A stretch of 6,434 bases of DNA from Comamonas sp. lk (GTDB taxonomy: Bacteria > Pseudomonadota > Gammaproteobacteria > Burkholderiales > Burkholderiaceae_C): assembly GCA_945898105.1 (NCBI GenBank), contig CAMDHL010000131.1:1-6434 (forward strand), read 5' to 3'. Within the stretch, counting starts at the first letter, position 1, and every line of letters starts with the position of its first letter. Made by a program: the position numbers and the translations under genes. Under the pieces are notes generated by a model. The model saw only the letters and a program-made list of their open reading frames with translations, made no database searches and was not told where the DNA came from. Positions 1 through 6,434 of the stretch are shown piece by piece.

Positions 1-516
1 CCCTATGGGGTGTGCGAGTTTGTGCGTTTGGCTGAACAGCACGGCCTGCCGCGTGTAGCTACGGTGCAAAACGCCTACCACTTGCTCAACCGCACGCACG
101 AGAACGGCATGGACGAAGCCATGCACCATTTGCAAGTGAGCTTGCTGGCCTATTCACCGCTGGCCTTTGGTTTGCTAAGCGGCAAGTACGATGCTTCGGG
201 CATTACCGGCGCGGACGCGCCAAAAGATGGGCGCATTACGATGTTTGAATCGGTGCGCAAGCAACGCTGGGGTCGGCCTGAAGCCCTTGATGCCGCCCGT
301 CGCTACAACGCATTGGCGCTTGAAAACGGCATGAGCCCTGCGCACATGGCCCTGGCCTTTTGTAATAGCAAATGGCAGGTGGCCAGCACCATCATCGGTG
401 TGACAACGCAAGCGCAACTGGACGAGGACATTAACGCCTTCAATACCGTGCTATCGCCCGAGTTGCTCAAGGCGATTGACACCATCCGCCAAGTGATGCG
501 CGACCCGGCGCAATAA
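1..516 (+). CDS. Aldo/keto reductase, Tas-like, C-terminal part (5' end outside window)
   Basis: This is the last 171 residues of an NADPH-dependent aldo/keto reductase. The reading frame is open from base 1, so the start and the catalytic Asp/Tyr/Lys/His residues lie upstream of the window. What is visible is the C-terminal half of the TIM barrel. The stretch TVQNAYHLLNR (residues 21-31 of the visible part) and the strand YSPLAFGLLSGKY (51-63) resemble the E. coli Tas protein closely. The segment STIIGVTTQAQLDEDI (129-144) fits the usual cofactor-binding end of the fold. The physiological substrate cannot be read from sequence; members of this group reduce assorted aldehydes and ketones in the cytosol. 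The gene ends 27 bases before the YbaK-family gene in the same direction, so the two may be co-transcribed. Family assignment is secure; the tas name is a resemblance only. Confidence 0.9.
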   Translation, partial: PYGVCEFVRLAEQHGLPRVATVQNAYHLLNRTHENGMDEAMHHLQVSLLAYSPLAFGLLSGKYDASGITGADAPKDGRITMFESVRKQRWGRPEALDAARRYNALALENGMSPAHMALAFCNSKWQVASTIIGVTTQAQLDEDINAFNTVLSPELLKAIDTIRQVMRDPAQ

Positions 517-543
517 GCCGCAGTTACGCAAAAGGCACTGAGC

Positions 544-1035
544 GTGGTAAAAAAAGAGCGGGTGAGTGAAACACCTGCCACCCAGTTTCTGAAAAATCAG
601 CAGGTCGATTTCAGCGAACATCCCTATGAATACCTGGAGCATGGGGGCGCGCAACATAGTGCGCAGGTGCTGGGTTGGGACCCATTTCATGTGGTCAAAA
701 CCCTGATCATGCAAGACCAAGATGCTAAGCCGTTGGTGATGTTAATGCATGGCAATCGCAAGGTATCAACCAAAAACCTGGCGCGCCAGATCGGCGCCAA
801 ATCGGTGGAGCCTTGCACCCCTGATACCGCTAACCGGCATAGCGGTTATTTGGTGGGCGGCACCTCGCCCTTTGCCACACGCAAGTCTATGCCCGTGTTT
901 GTTGAGGAAAGTATTTTGGGCCTACCCAAAATTTTGATCAACGGCGGTCGGCGCGGCTACCTCCTAGGGCTAGACCCGCAGCTTTGTGTGCGCCTGCTCG
1001 GTGCCAAAGCAGTACAGTGCGCTCTGGAAGAATGA
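544..1035 (+). CDS. ybaK: YbaK/EbsC-family aminoacyl-tRNA deacylase (Cys-tRNA(Pro) deacylase-like)
   Basis: A 163-residue cytosolic protein of the YbaK/EbsC/ProX editing family. Characterised YbaK proteins hydrolyse Cys-tRNA(Pro) made in error by prolyl-tRNA synthetase. Residues 10-163 match the whole fold and the usual length of about 155-165. The signature GYLVGGTSP is at 101-109, the glycine-rich loop GGRRG at 134-138, and K52 in the VVKTL motif corresponds to the lysine essential in YbaK enzymes. The start is uncertain. GTG at 544 gives the full frame but has only a weak upstream AAGG; GTG at 562 would remove six charged residues outside the conserved fold. It lies between the aldo/keto reductase and plsY on the same strand. 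Substrate preference (Cys-tRNA(Pro) or another mischarged tRNA) is inferred from the closest subfamily by eye. Confidence 0.9.
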   Translation: MVKKERVSETPATQFLKNQQVDFSEHPYEYLEHGGAQHSAQVLGWDPFHVVKTLIMQDQDAKPLVMLMHGNRKVSTKNLARQIGAKSVEPCTPDTANRHSGYLVGGTSPFATRKSMPVFVEESILGLPKILINGGRRGYLLGLDPQLCVRLLGAKAVQCALEE

Positions 1036-1065
1036 AGCACCGGTTGCTGACCAGCCCGCACGATC

Positions 1066-1071
1066 AAGGAG
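1066..1071 (+). promoter_or_regulatory. Ribosome binding site of plsY
   Basis: AAGGAG lies 7 bases before the GTG at 1079. It is the best Shine-Dalgarno match on the plus strand here and it decides the plsY start. The longer open frame that begins at 986 inside the upstream deacylase gene has no comparable site. Confidence 0.85.
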
Positions 1072-1078
1072 AACTAAC

Positions 1079-1738
1079 GTGGAATCACTGAGCCCCTGGG
1101 TCCTTTTGGGCAATACTTTGCTCGCCACGTTGGCAGCCTATGTGATCGGCTCGTTATCGTTTGCAGTCATCGTAAGCCGCCTGATGGGCCTGAACGACCC
1201 ACGCACCTATGGAAGCAAAAACCCCGGTGCGACCAATGTGCTGCGCTCGGGCAGCAAACCGGCAGCGGTGGTGACGCTTTTATTAGATGCCGCAAAAGGC
1301 TGGCTGCCGGTGTTTGCGGTACAGCAGTGGGGCGCGCCTTATGGGTTGGAGGCTGCGGCAATAGCGCTGGTGGGACTGGCAGCATTTTTAGGGCATGTGT
1401 TCCCGGTGTTTTTCCGCTTTCAGGGCGGTAAAGGCGTAGCCACTGCGGCCGGCGTGGTTGTGGCTACTAATCCCTGGCTGGCGCTGGCCGTCGGCGCTAG
1501 CTGGCTCATCATTACCTACTTCTCCCGTTATGTTTCACTGGCCTCGGTGGTGGCGGCCATTTTTGCGCCGGTGTATTACCTGTTCGGTGACGGTGTGGCC
1601 TGGCGCGCGGACAACAGTATTGCGCTGGCGTTGGCCATCATGAGCGGCTTGCTGGTCTGGCGCCATGCAGCCAATTTGGGCCGTTTGATGAACGGTACCG
1701 AATCCCGATTGGGCGCGAAAGCAAAAACCGGAGGCTAA
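1079..1738 (+). CDS. plsY: Acyl-phosphate:glycerol-3-phosphate acyltransferase PlsY
   Basis: An inner-membrane enzyme that transfers the acyl group from acyl-phosphate to sn-glycerol 3-phosphate, giving lysophosphatidic acid, the first committed step of phospholipid synthesis in the PlsX/PlsY route. The protein is 219 residues, slightly longer than the usual 200 or so. It has hydrophobic spans near 7-34, 62-80, 92-112, 123-148, 153-170 and 180-194. The conserved cytosolic motifs are all present: [11 protein letters not shown] (24-34) with [17 protein letters not shown] (40-56), DAAKG (70-74), and [18 protein letters not shown] (105-122). The C-terminal [14 protein letters not shown] (195-208) is also typical. 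The GTG start is chosen because it sits 7 bases after AAGGAG and begins just before the first membrane span. The frame runs open back to 986 with a cytosolic-looking 31-residue extension that the family lacks. The gene is probably transcribed with the upstream deacylase gene, 43 bases away. Confidence 0.96.
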   Translation: MESLSPWVLLGNTLLATLAAYVIGSLSFAVIVSRLMGLNDPRTYGSKNPGATNVLRSGSKPAAVVTLLLDAAKGWLPVFAVQQWGAPYGLEAAAIALVGLAAFLGHVFPVFFRFQGGKGVATAAGVVVATNPWLALAVGASWLIITYFSRYVSLASVVAAIFAPVYYLFGDGVAWRADNSIALALAIMSGLLVWRHAANLGRLMNGTESRLGAKAKTGG

Positions 1739-1741
1739 TTT

Positions 1742-2227
1742 TTAATCGCGAAAATTGTTGAAGCTGAGCGGAATATCGGTAATTTCTTTTTTCAATAGCG
1801 CCATAGCCGCTTGCAAATCGTCGCGTTTGACGCCGGTCACGCGCACCGAGTCGCCCTGGATGGCGGCTTGCACTTTTAGTTTGCTGTCTTTAATGAGGCG
1901 TTGGATTTTTTTGCCTAATTCGCTCTCAATGCCGTTGCGCACTTTGATCACACACTTGACCTTGTCACCGCCCATTTTCTGCACATCGCCTTTGTCTAAG
2001 AAGCGGACATCGACATTGCGCTTGGTGAGCTTATTGCGCAGCACGTCTTCGATCTGGTCGAGCTGAAATTCGGCATCGCCGATCAGGGTAATTTCTTTGT
2101 CCTTGATCTCAATCGCAGCGGCCGTGCCTTTGAAATCAAAACGGGTTCCAATTTCTTTGGTCGTGTTTTCCACACCGTTTTTCACATCGACCAAATTGGC
2201 TTCACAGACAGTATCAAACGAGGGCAT
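1742..2227 (-). CDS. yajQ: YajQ-family nucleotide-binding protein
   Basis: A 161-residue cytosolic protein of the YajQ (UPF0234) family, at full family length. It carries the expected MPSFD start, RFDFKG (29-34), [17 protein letters not shown] (123-139) and the terminal SFNNFRD (155-161). The family folds as two RNP-like ferredoxin domains. A Xanthomonas homologue has been shown to bind cyclic di-GMP and affect virulence gene expression; other members bind nucleotides or nucleic acid. Whether this one binds cyclic di-GMP is inference. The start is fixed by the invariant N-terminus. A GGAG sits 11 bases upstream, a rather long spacing. The gene is divergent from murB and meets plsY tail to tail with 3 bases between stops, so on gene order it is probably its own unit. 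Confidence 0.96.
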   Translation of the reverse strand: MPSFDTVCEANLVDVKNGVENTTKEIGTRFDFKGTAAAIEIKDKEITLIGDAEFQLDQIEDVLRNKLTKRNVDVRFLDKGDVQKMGGDKVKCVIKVRNGIESELGKKIQRLIKDSKLKVQAAIQGDSVRVTGVKRDDLQAAMALLKKEITDIPLSFNNFRD

Positions 2228-2238
2228 TTTTCTTAATT

Positions 2239-2242
2239 CTCC
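2239..2242 (-). promoter_or_regulatory. Probable ribosome binding site of yajQ
   Basis: On the minus strand GGAG lies 11 bases upstream of the yajQ ATG, followed by an A-rich spacer that contains AAGAAAA directly before the start. The spacing is longer than ideal, but no better match is present and the start codon is fixed by family conservation. Confidence 0.6.
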
Positions 2243-2267
2243 AACAAAGGGTGATCATTTTGTGCGC

Positions 2268-2281
2268 CGCATACGAATGCG
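2268..2281. repeat. Short inverted repeat in the yajQ-murB divergent gap
   Basis: CGCAT and ATGCG form perfect 5-base arms around the 4-base loop ACGA. The repeat sits about 40 bases from the yajQ start and 21 bases from the murB start. It could be a small operator half-site pair, a weak hairpin in the murB leader, or chance; 5-base arms are short enough to occur by chance. I could not fit convincing -35/-10 boxes on either strand of the 75-base gap. Confidence 0.3.
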
Positions 2282-2302
2282 TACGGGTGCGACAATCCCG
2301 CC

Positions 2303-3352
2303 ATGGTAGTCGAGAACAATGTTCCTTTGCAGGGCCTGAATACGTTTCACATAGTGGCGCGGGCGCAGCAGTTGTTGCGTATTCGCAGCCAAGACGATGT
2401 TTCAGCGTTGCTGCAAGACGCCGCGCTGGCCGCGCTCCCCAAGTTCGTGCTTGGAGGGGGCAGCAATCTGGTGTTGACCGGTGACGTCAAGTCTTTAGTG
2501 CTTAAGGTCGAAATCGCCGGCCGAAGGTTGCTGCGGGAAACGCCCAAAGCCTATATCGTCGAAGCGGGGGCGGGGGAAAACTGGCACGATTTTGTGGCCT
2601 GGACCTTAGAGCAAGGCATGCCCGGTATGGAAAACATGGCCTTGATACCCGGCACCGTGGGCGCTGCGCCGGTGCAAAATATTGGCGCCTACGGGGTAGA
2701 ACTGCAAGACGTATTCGAATCGCTGGACGCCATGGATTTGCGGACCGGCGAGGTCTTCAGTCTGGATGCAGCCCAATGCGCTTTCGGTTACCGCGATTCG
2801 ATTTTTAAGCAAGCAAGCGCGGCGCCGGGTCTTGGCCTAAAGGATAAGGTGCTGATTTTGCGCGTGCGTTTTGCCTTGCCCAAGCTTTGGAAGCCGGTGC
2901 TGGGTTATGCCGATATTGAAAAGATGCGCGCGCAGGAGGCCTGCGAAAAACCGGATGCGCAGCAGATTTTTGACTGGGTTTGCCGCATCCGCCGCAGCAA
3001 ATTGCCCGATCCGGCGCTGCTCGGCAATGCCGGCAGCTTTTTCAAAAACCCGACGGTTAGTGCCGAGCAATGCGCCGACATCATTGCGCGCGACCCGCGT
3101 GTGGTGCATTACCGCCTGGCCGACGGCTCCTTCAAACTGGCAGCAGCCTGGCTGATTGATGCCTGCGGTTGGCGCGGTAAGTCTGTAGGGCAGGCGGGTG
3201 TTTACGAAAAGCAGGCCTTGGTGCTGGTCAATAGGGGCAGCGGCAGCCAAGGCGCGACCGGCGGCGAGGTAATGACTCTGGCCAAGGCGATTCAAACCAG
3301 TGTGTATGAGCGCTTCGGCCTGATGCTGGAGACCGAGCCAGTGGTGTTGTAA
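2303..3352 (+). CDS. murB: UDP-N-acetylenolpyruvoylglucosamine reductase MurB (type I)
   Basis: A cytosolic FAD enzyme that uses NADPH to reduce UDP-GlcNAc-enolpyruvate to UDP-N-acetylmuramate, the second committed step of peptidoglycan synthesis. The 349 residues cover the FAD-binding domain, with LGGGSNLVL (50-58) and IPGTVGAAPVQNIGAYGVE (115-133), and the C-terminal MurB domain. Catalytic residues are in place: R164 in YRDSIFK (163-169), S245 in GNAGSFFKNP (241-250), and E345 in LETEP, which aligns with E. coli R159, S229 and E325. The intact YRDSIFK loop region and length mark it as type I (E. coli-like). The protein stops four residues after E345, whereas E. coli continues about 17 more; this looks like a natural short tail. 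The ATG is the first possible start after an in-frame stop at 2252-2254. No clear Shine-Dalgarno sequence precedes it. Confidence 0.97.
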   Translation: MVVENNVPLQGLNTFHIVARAQQLLRIRSQDDVSALLQDAALAALPKFVLGGGSNLVLTGDVKSLVLKVEIAGRRLLRETPKAYIVEAGAGENWHDFVAWTLEQGMPGMENMALIPGTVGAAPVQNIGAYGVELQDVFESLDAMDLRTGEVFSLDAAQCAFGYRDSIFKQASAAPGLGLKDKVLILRVRFALPKLWKPVLGYADIEKMRAQEACEKPDAQQIFDWVCRIRRSKLPDPALLGNAGSFFKNPTVSAEQCADIIARDPRVVHYRLADGSFKLAAAWLIDACGWRGKSVGQAGVYEKQALVLVNRGSGSQGATGGEVMTLAKAIQTSVYERFGLMLETEPVVL

Positions 3353-3401
3353 AGTTTTTGATGTAGTGCAATTGGCCGGTGCTGGCTTTGTTGAACAATC
3401 C

Positions 3402-3431
3402 GGTAACGGTAAGGGTGACGGTAAAGATGAT
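3402..3431 (+). repeat. Degenerate hexamer array between murB and the NDUFA9-like gene
   Basis: Five consecutive six-base units: the first four fit GGTRAN (three of them begin GGTAA) and the fifth is a decayed GATGAT. The array lies 49 bases after the murB stop and 36 bases before the chosen start of the next gene. In the frame of that gene it would read as a Gly/Asn/Lys/Asp run, which does not look like part of an NAD-binding fold, so I treat it as non-coding. It may be a slippage-prone tract or a remnant; no function is evident. Confidence 0.45.
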
Positions 3432-3467
3432 TGGGTACGGAGTTTGAATTTCTCGAAAGTGAATGGC

Positions 3468-4472
3468 ATGAAGCAGATTTTGGTTTTGGGTGGCTCCGGT
3501 TTTGTCGGTGGCCATGTGTGCGAAAAGCTGGTGCGCGCCGGGTATCGGGTGAGTGTGGCAACCCGAAAGGCGACCCATGCCAGAGCGGTGATGCATTTGC
3601 CTGGTTTGACGGTCTTGGAATGCAATATCCATGACGAGGCCGCTCTGGGTCGTGTCATGGCGGGAATGGATGCGGTGATCAACCTGGTCGCGATCCTGCA
3701 TGGTAGCCCTGAGGCCTTTATCCAGGTACACCAAGACCTGCCGGGGAAAATTGCCAGAGCCTGTTTGAAGCAGCATGTGCGGCATCTGGTGCATCTGAGC
3801 GCGCTCGGGGTGCAGTCCGATAAGCCTGAGGTGGCACCCTCTAATTACCTGCGTAGCAAAGGTGTGGGTGAGGCGCTTTTGGCCGATACCCTAGGCTTGG
3901 GCGCGAGGCCCGGCGCCCATCCAACTTGCGGGCTTACCTTGTTGCGCCCCAGCGTTATTTTCGGCGCGAACGACAAGTTTTTGAATGTGTTCGCCCGGCT
4001 GCAATCGGTTTTTCCCGTGATGCCGCTGGCCTGTGCGGATGCGCGTTTTCAACCGGTCTGGGTGGAGGATGTGGCGAGCGCTGTGCTCAAGAGTCTGGCG
4101 CAGGGATTAGCCCAGGCGCCGTCACTGCGGGTCTATGAACTGGCCGGACCACAGGTTTATACGCTGCGCCAACTGGTGCAATTTGCAGCCCGTTGCAGCG
4201 GCATCAACCAAGGCAAAGGCAGACCGGTGCTGGGTCTTCCCCTTTGGGCCGGGCGCTTGCAAGTGATAGCCCTTAAATTGATGCCCGGTGAGCCGCTGAT
4301 GAGTGCGGACAACCTGGCCTCCATGCAGGTGGACAACGTAGTGCATGGTGACCATCCAGGCCTAGCGGCTTTGGGCATACAAGCCAGCGCGCTAGAAGCG
4401 ATCGGTCCGCAGTATTTGGTTGGCCAAGCCGGGGCAAAAGGGTTGCTTGGTTTGCGCCATCGACATCGATAG
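3468..4472 (+). CDS. Complex I NDUFA9-like NAD(P)-binding protein (atypical SDR)
   Basis: A 334-residue protein of the extended/atypical short-chain dehydrogenase superfamily, in the branch often annotated as complex I NDUFA9 (39 kDa) subunit family. The Rossmann fold opens directly at the start with MKQILVLGGSGFVGG, giving the GxxGxxG dinucleotide site at residues 8-14. HLSALGV (109-115) and YLRSK (127-131) supply Ser111, Tyr127 and Lys131 in the SDR positions. LRPSVIFG (159-166) and RFQPVWVEDVA (193-203) are typical of this branch. Mitochondrial NDUFA9 binds NADPH structurally in complex I; the bacterial role is unsettled, and a nucleoside-sugar or quinone-related reductase is possible. ATG 3468 is chosen because it begins at the first Rossmann strand. 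The frame is open back to GTG 3366, but that 34-residue extension has repeat-derived composition. GAAAG about 8 bases upstream is a modest ribosome site. It lies 115 bases after murB. Confidence 0.85.
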   Translation: MKQILVLGGSGFVGGHVCEKLVRAGYRVSVATRKATHARAVMHLPGLTVLECNIHDEAALGRVMAGMDAVINLVAILHGSPEAFIQVHQDLPGKIARACLKQHVRHLVHLSALGVQSDKPEVAPSNYLRSKGVGEALLADTLGLGARPGAHPTCGLTLLRPSVIFGANDKFLNVFARLQSVFPVMPLACADARFQPVWVEDVASAVLKSLAQGLAQAPSLRVYELAGPQVYTLRQLVQFAARCSGINQGKGRPVLGLPLWAGRLQVIALKLMPGEPLMSADNLASMQVDNVVHGDHPGLAALGIQASALEAIGPQYLVGQAGAKGLLGLRHRHR

Positions 4473-4478
4473 TGGGCT

Positions 4479-6398
4479 TTAGGCCTGCGGAGCGGTTTTT
4501 TGCGCTTGTACGGGTTCTAATTGTTGCCGTATTGCCTCTTGCAGGCGCGCCAGATGTACGGGTTTGGTCACAAAGTCGCTGACGCCGGCCGCCATGGCTT
4601 CATCGTGGGTATCGTTCATCACGTCGGCAGTCAGCGCGATGATGGGTAACTTGGCGGCAGGGTGCTCGAGTGCGCGGATGGCACGCGTTGCATCCACTCC
4701 GTTCATTACCGGCATGTGCAGGTCCATCAGCACCAGGTCAAAGGTCTCTTTTTGCACGCGATCCAGGGCAACTTGGCCGTTCTCCGCGAAATAGGTCAGA
4801 TAGCCCATTCGTTTGAGCAAAATATCGACAAACTTTCGATTGATCTGGTTGTCTTCCACCACCAATACGCGGTAAACATGCTCGGATTTGGTGGGGGGAT
4901 CAGCTAAAAATACTTTTCGCTCGGCAGGTGCTTGCGGCGCTTTGCAGATGCTTGCGTTAAAAGTCAGCGTAAAGGTGGAGCCCACGCCAAGAGTGCTTTT
5001 GACCTCAATCTCTCCACCCATGAGGCGCGCTAGTGATTGGGAAATTTCCAGACCCAGACCCGTGCCGCCATAGTCATTTTTCAAGCCGTTATGCACTTGG
5101 TTAAATCGCTGGAACAGGTTTTCCGTCGCGCTGCTGTTGATCCCGATGCCGGTATCCTGGACTTCAAAACAAAGCGCTACCTCATTGAAGTCACGCTTGG
5201 CAACTGCCATTGACTTGCGCACTTTGACCTGGATGCCGCCCTCGCTGGTAAATTTCACAGCGTTGTTAATAAGGTTGAACAAAATTTGCCTTAAACGCTT
5301 AGCGTCTAGCAGAAGCCAGGGGGGCACCTCCGGGCTAATCTCCACCATATAACGCAGCTGTTTTTGCGCGGCTTGCGGACGCATCACTTCGCTCACTTCG
5401 CGCAGGAGGGGTGCTATCTCCACCGGGGAGGTGTGCAGACTGATTTTTCCATCTTCCAGCGCTGAGAGATCCAAAATGTCATTGAGCACATTAAGCAAAT
5501 GATTGGCCGATGCATTTGCCGTGCGCAGGTAGTCGGCCTGCTGATCGTTCAGGCTCGTCGTGCCTAGCAGGCTGAGCATTCCGAATACTCCATTAAAAGG
5601 GGTGCGCAACTCATGGCTCATATTGGCCAAAAAACGGCTTTTCCCACGGCTCGCCGTTTCCGCCTTGATTTGCGTTTCACGGAAATACTCAGTTAGTTTG
5701 CGTGATTGCTCCTGTTCACGGCCGCGCTGGCGGTTTTGCAGGAGCAGGGCGCCAATCGTCAGGGCGAGCAGCACACTTGCAGCAATGGAAGTCAGCAAAA
5801 TCCATGTATTGTTGGTAGCCAACTGTTGATGGTGATCCTCCCACTGGCGATTTTGAGCTTTGGTGACATTGCGCGAAATAGTAAAAATATCGGGCAGGAG
5901 GCTATCGGCAATAGACAGCAGGCCATACAAATCATTGTGGTTGCGCGAGCCGTTGGCAATCCATTCCTCCAAGTGCAGTTGCAGGCTTTGGATACGCTGC
6001 ACGCTCATTTCCAAAGACGGTGTCCTGAGTACTTCCGCGGTTCCCGGTGCGGTACGCAAACCGCCGATGATTTGACTGAGTGACTTGTTATGTTCTTGGA
6101 GGGATACGAGCAGAGGTGCCTCTTTATCGCGCAACTGCTGATACATCTCCTGCCTTAAGCGGATGAATTGGCGGTCTATTTTTTGCGTGTCGCCTGACAA
6201 CAAGCTTTCCCGCGCTGCCTCGTCTACCTTCATGATCTGGCGCTGATCGATGACCAAGTAGAAAAGCAGTGCCAGCACCACTATTAAGCAAACTCCCCAC
6301 ACCGTGAGCCAGCGGTTTAACCGAGGGGGGCTAGGGCCGAGTGTTGCTGACAGACTGCTCTGGCTGGCTTGCCGCTCAGAAACTGAGCTGCTGGCCAT
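4479..6398 (-). CDS. Hybrid sensor histidine kinase with C-terminal receiver domain
   Basis: A 639-residue inner-membrane kinase. Order: cytosolic N-terminus (1-30), membrane span (about 31-50), periplasmic sensor region (about 51-197, Gln/Leu/Glu-rich and probably helical, no recognised family), second span (about 198-220), a short charged linker likely to form a coiled coil (221-255), HisKA with H262 in SHELRTPFNG, then the HATPase domain with N379 in NLINNAVKFT, G1 box DTGIGI (415-420), F box FQRFNQV (429-435) and G2 box GGTGLGL (444-450). The receiver domain (about 509-625) has E515/D516, the phospho-acceptor D559 in LMDLHMPVMNG, T590 and K612. All catalytic residues are present, so it should be active. 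It ends after the receiver with no Hpt domain. ATG 6398 is the only start: an in-frame TAA lies five codons upstream and the next Met is past the first span. No strong ribosome site is visible. The signal sensed and the partner are unknown. Confidence 0.95.
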   Translation of the reverse strand: MASSSVSERQASQSSLSATLGPSPPRLNRWLTVWGVCLIVVLALLFYLVIDQRQIMKVDEAARESLLSGDTQKIDRQFIRLRQEMYQQLRDKEAPLLVSLQEHNKSLSQIIGGLRTAPGTAEVLRTPSLEMSVQRIQSLQLHLEEWIANGSRNHNDLYGLLSIADSLLPDIFTISRNVTKAQNRQWEDHHQQLATNNTWILLTSIAASVLLALTIGALLLQNRQRGREQEQSRKLTEYFRETQIKAETASRGKSRFLANMSHELRTPFNGVFGMLSLLGTTSLNDQQADYLRTANASANHLLNVLNDILDLSALEDGKISLHTSPVEIAPLLREVSEVMRPQAAQKQLRYMVEISPEVPPWLLLDAKRLRQILFNLINNAVKFTSEGGIQVKVRKSMAVAKRDFNEVALCFEVQDTGIGINSSATENLFQRFNQVHNGLKNDYGGTGLGLEISQSLARLMGGEIEVKSTLGVGSTFTLTFNASICKAPQAPAERKVFLADPPTKSEHVYRVLVVEDNQINRKFVDILLKRMGYLTYFAENGQVALDRVQKETFDLVLMDLHMPVMNGVDATRAIRALEHPAAKLPIIALTADVMNDTHDEAMAAGVSDFVTKPVHLARLQEAIRQQLEPVQAQKTAPQA

Positions 6399-6434
6399 CG
6401 CCCGTGCCGGTTAGTTTGCTGGATATCAACGCAT

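Noticed and set aside
986..1078. Upstream extension of plsY beginning inside the deacylase gene
   Set aside because: The extra 31 residues have no family counterpart, and the GTG at 1079 has a strong ribosome site at the right distance.
2228..2302. Minus-strand TTGTCG with TATGCG at 16-base spacing as a yajQ promoter
   Set aside because: Only 4 of 6 and 3 of 6 positions match the sigma-70 boxes, which is expected by chance in a gap of this size.
2837..3682. A 281-codon open frame on the minus strand, and another at 3228-3794, opposite murB and the NDUFA9-like gene
   Set aside because: Both lie antisense to well-supported genes, have low-complexity Pro/His/Arg/Ala-rich translations and no recognisable domain. 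They are by-products of codon bias in the real genes.
4491..4501. T-run after GGAGCGG as a rho-independent terminator of the NDUFA9-like gene
   Set aside because: No stable stem precedes it; the short CCA/TGG and TCGA pairings at 4458-4475 would leave a loop that is too small or a bulged stem. The run is also explained by Lys/Thr codons of the kinase on the other strand.
1742..6398. Functional cyclic di-GMP circuit joining YajQ and the hybrid kinase
   Set aside because: The two are separated by two unrelated genes, and neither a GGDEF/EAL domain nor a shared regulatory site is visible. Proximity alone does not support a link.
6399..6434. Possible end of another gene upstream of the kinase (ATG CGT TGA on the minus strand)
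   Set aside because: Only 36 bases are available and several frames are open; nothing can be assigned.

Overview
This window is a stretch of ordinary chromosomal housekeeping genes. The organism is most likely a betaproteobacterium, probably of the order Burkholderiales. I base that on the neighbourhood (Tas-type aldo/keto reductase, YbaK-type deacylase, PlsY, YajQ, MurB, then an NDUFA9-like protein), on the type I MurB, and on the moderately G+C-rich coding sequence. This placement comes from family knowledge and was not tested by a search. I see no RNA genes, insertion sequences, CRISPR arrays or phage genes. No gap between genes is longer than about 115 bases.

Layout. Bases 1-1738 hold three rightward genes with short gaps (27 and 43 bases) that look like one transcription unit: the C-terminal half of an aldo/keto reductase cut by the window edge, a YbaK/EbsC-family editing deacylase that hydrolyses mischarged tRNA, and the membrane acyltransferase plsY. 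Leftward yajQ (1742-2227) meets plsY tail to tail with only 3 bases between the stop codons. Rightward murB (2303-3352) diverges from yajQ across a 75-base gap. It is followed after 115 bases by a rightward NAD(P)-binding protein of the complex I NDUFA9-like family (3468-4472). A long leftward hybrid sensor histidine kinase (4479-6398) meets that gene tail to tail, 6 bases apart. The last 36 bases are upstream of the kinase start.

How the genes relate. PlsY (phospholipid synthesis) and MurB (peptidoglycan precursor synthesis) both serve envelope building. The YbaK-family protein supports translation fidelity. YajQ is a small nucleotide-binding protein whose homologues bind cyclic di-GMP. The kinase is an orphan within the window: no response regulator, Hpt protein or diguanylate cyclase gene is next to it. 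I found no evidence of a new multi-gene system. The points most worth checking are the kinase's unassigned sensor domain and missing Hpt domain, the placement of the NDUFA9-like gene beside murB, a short hexamer array that affects that gene's start, and the two very tight tail-to-tail junctions.
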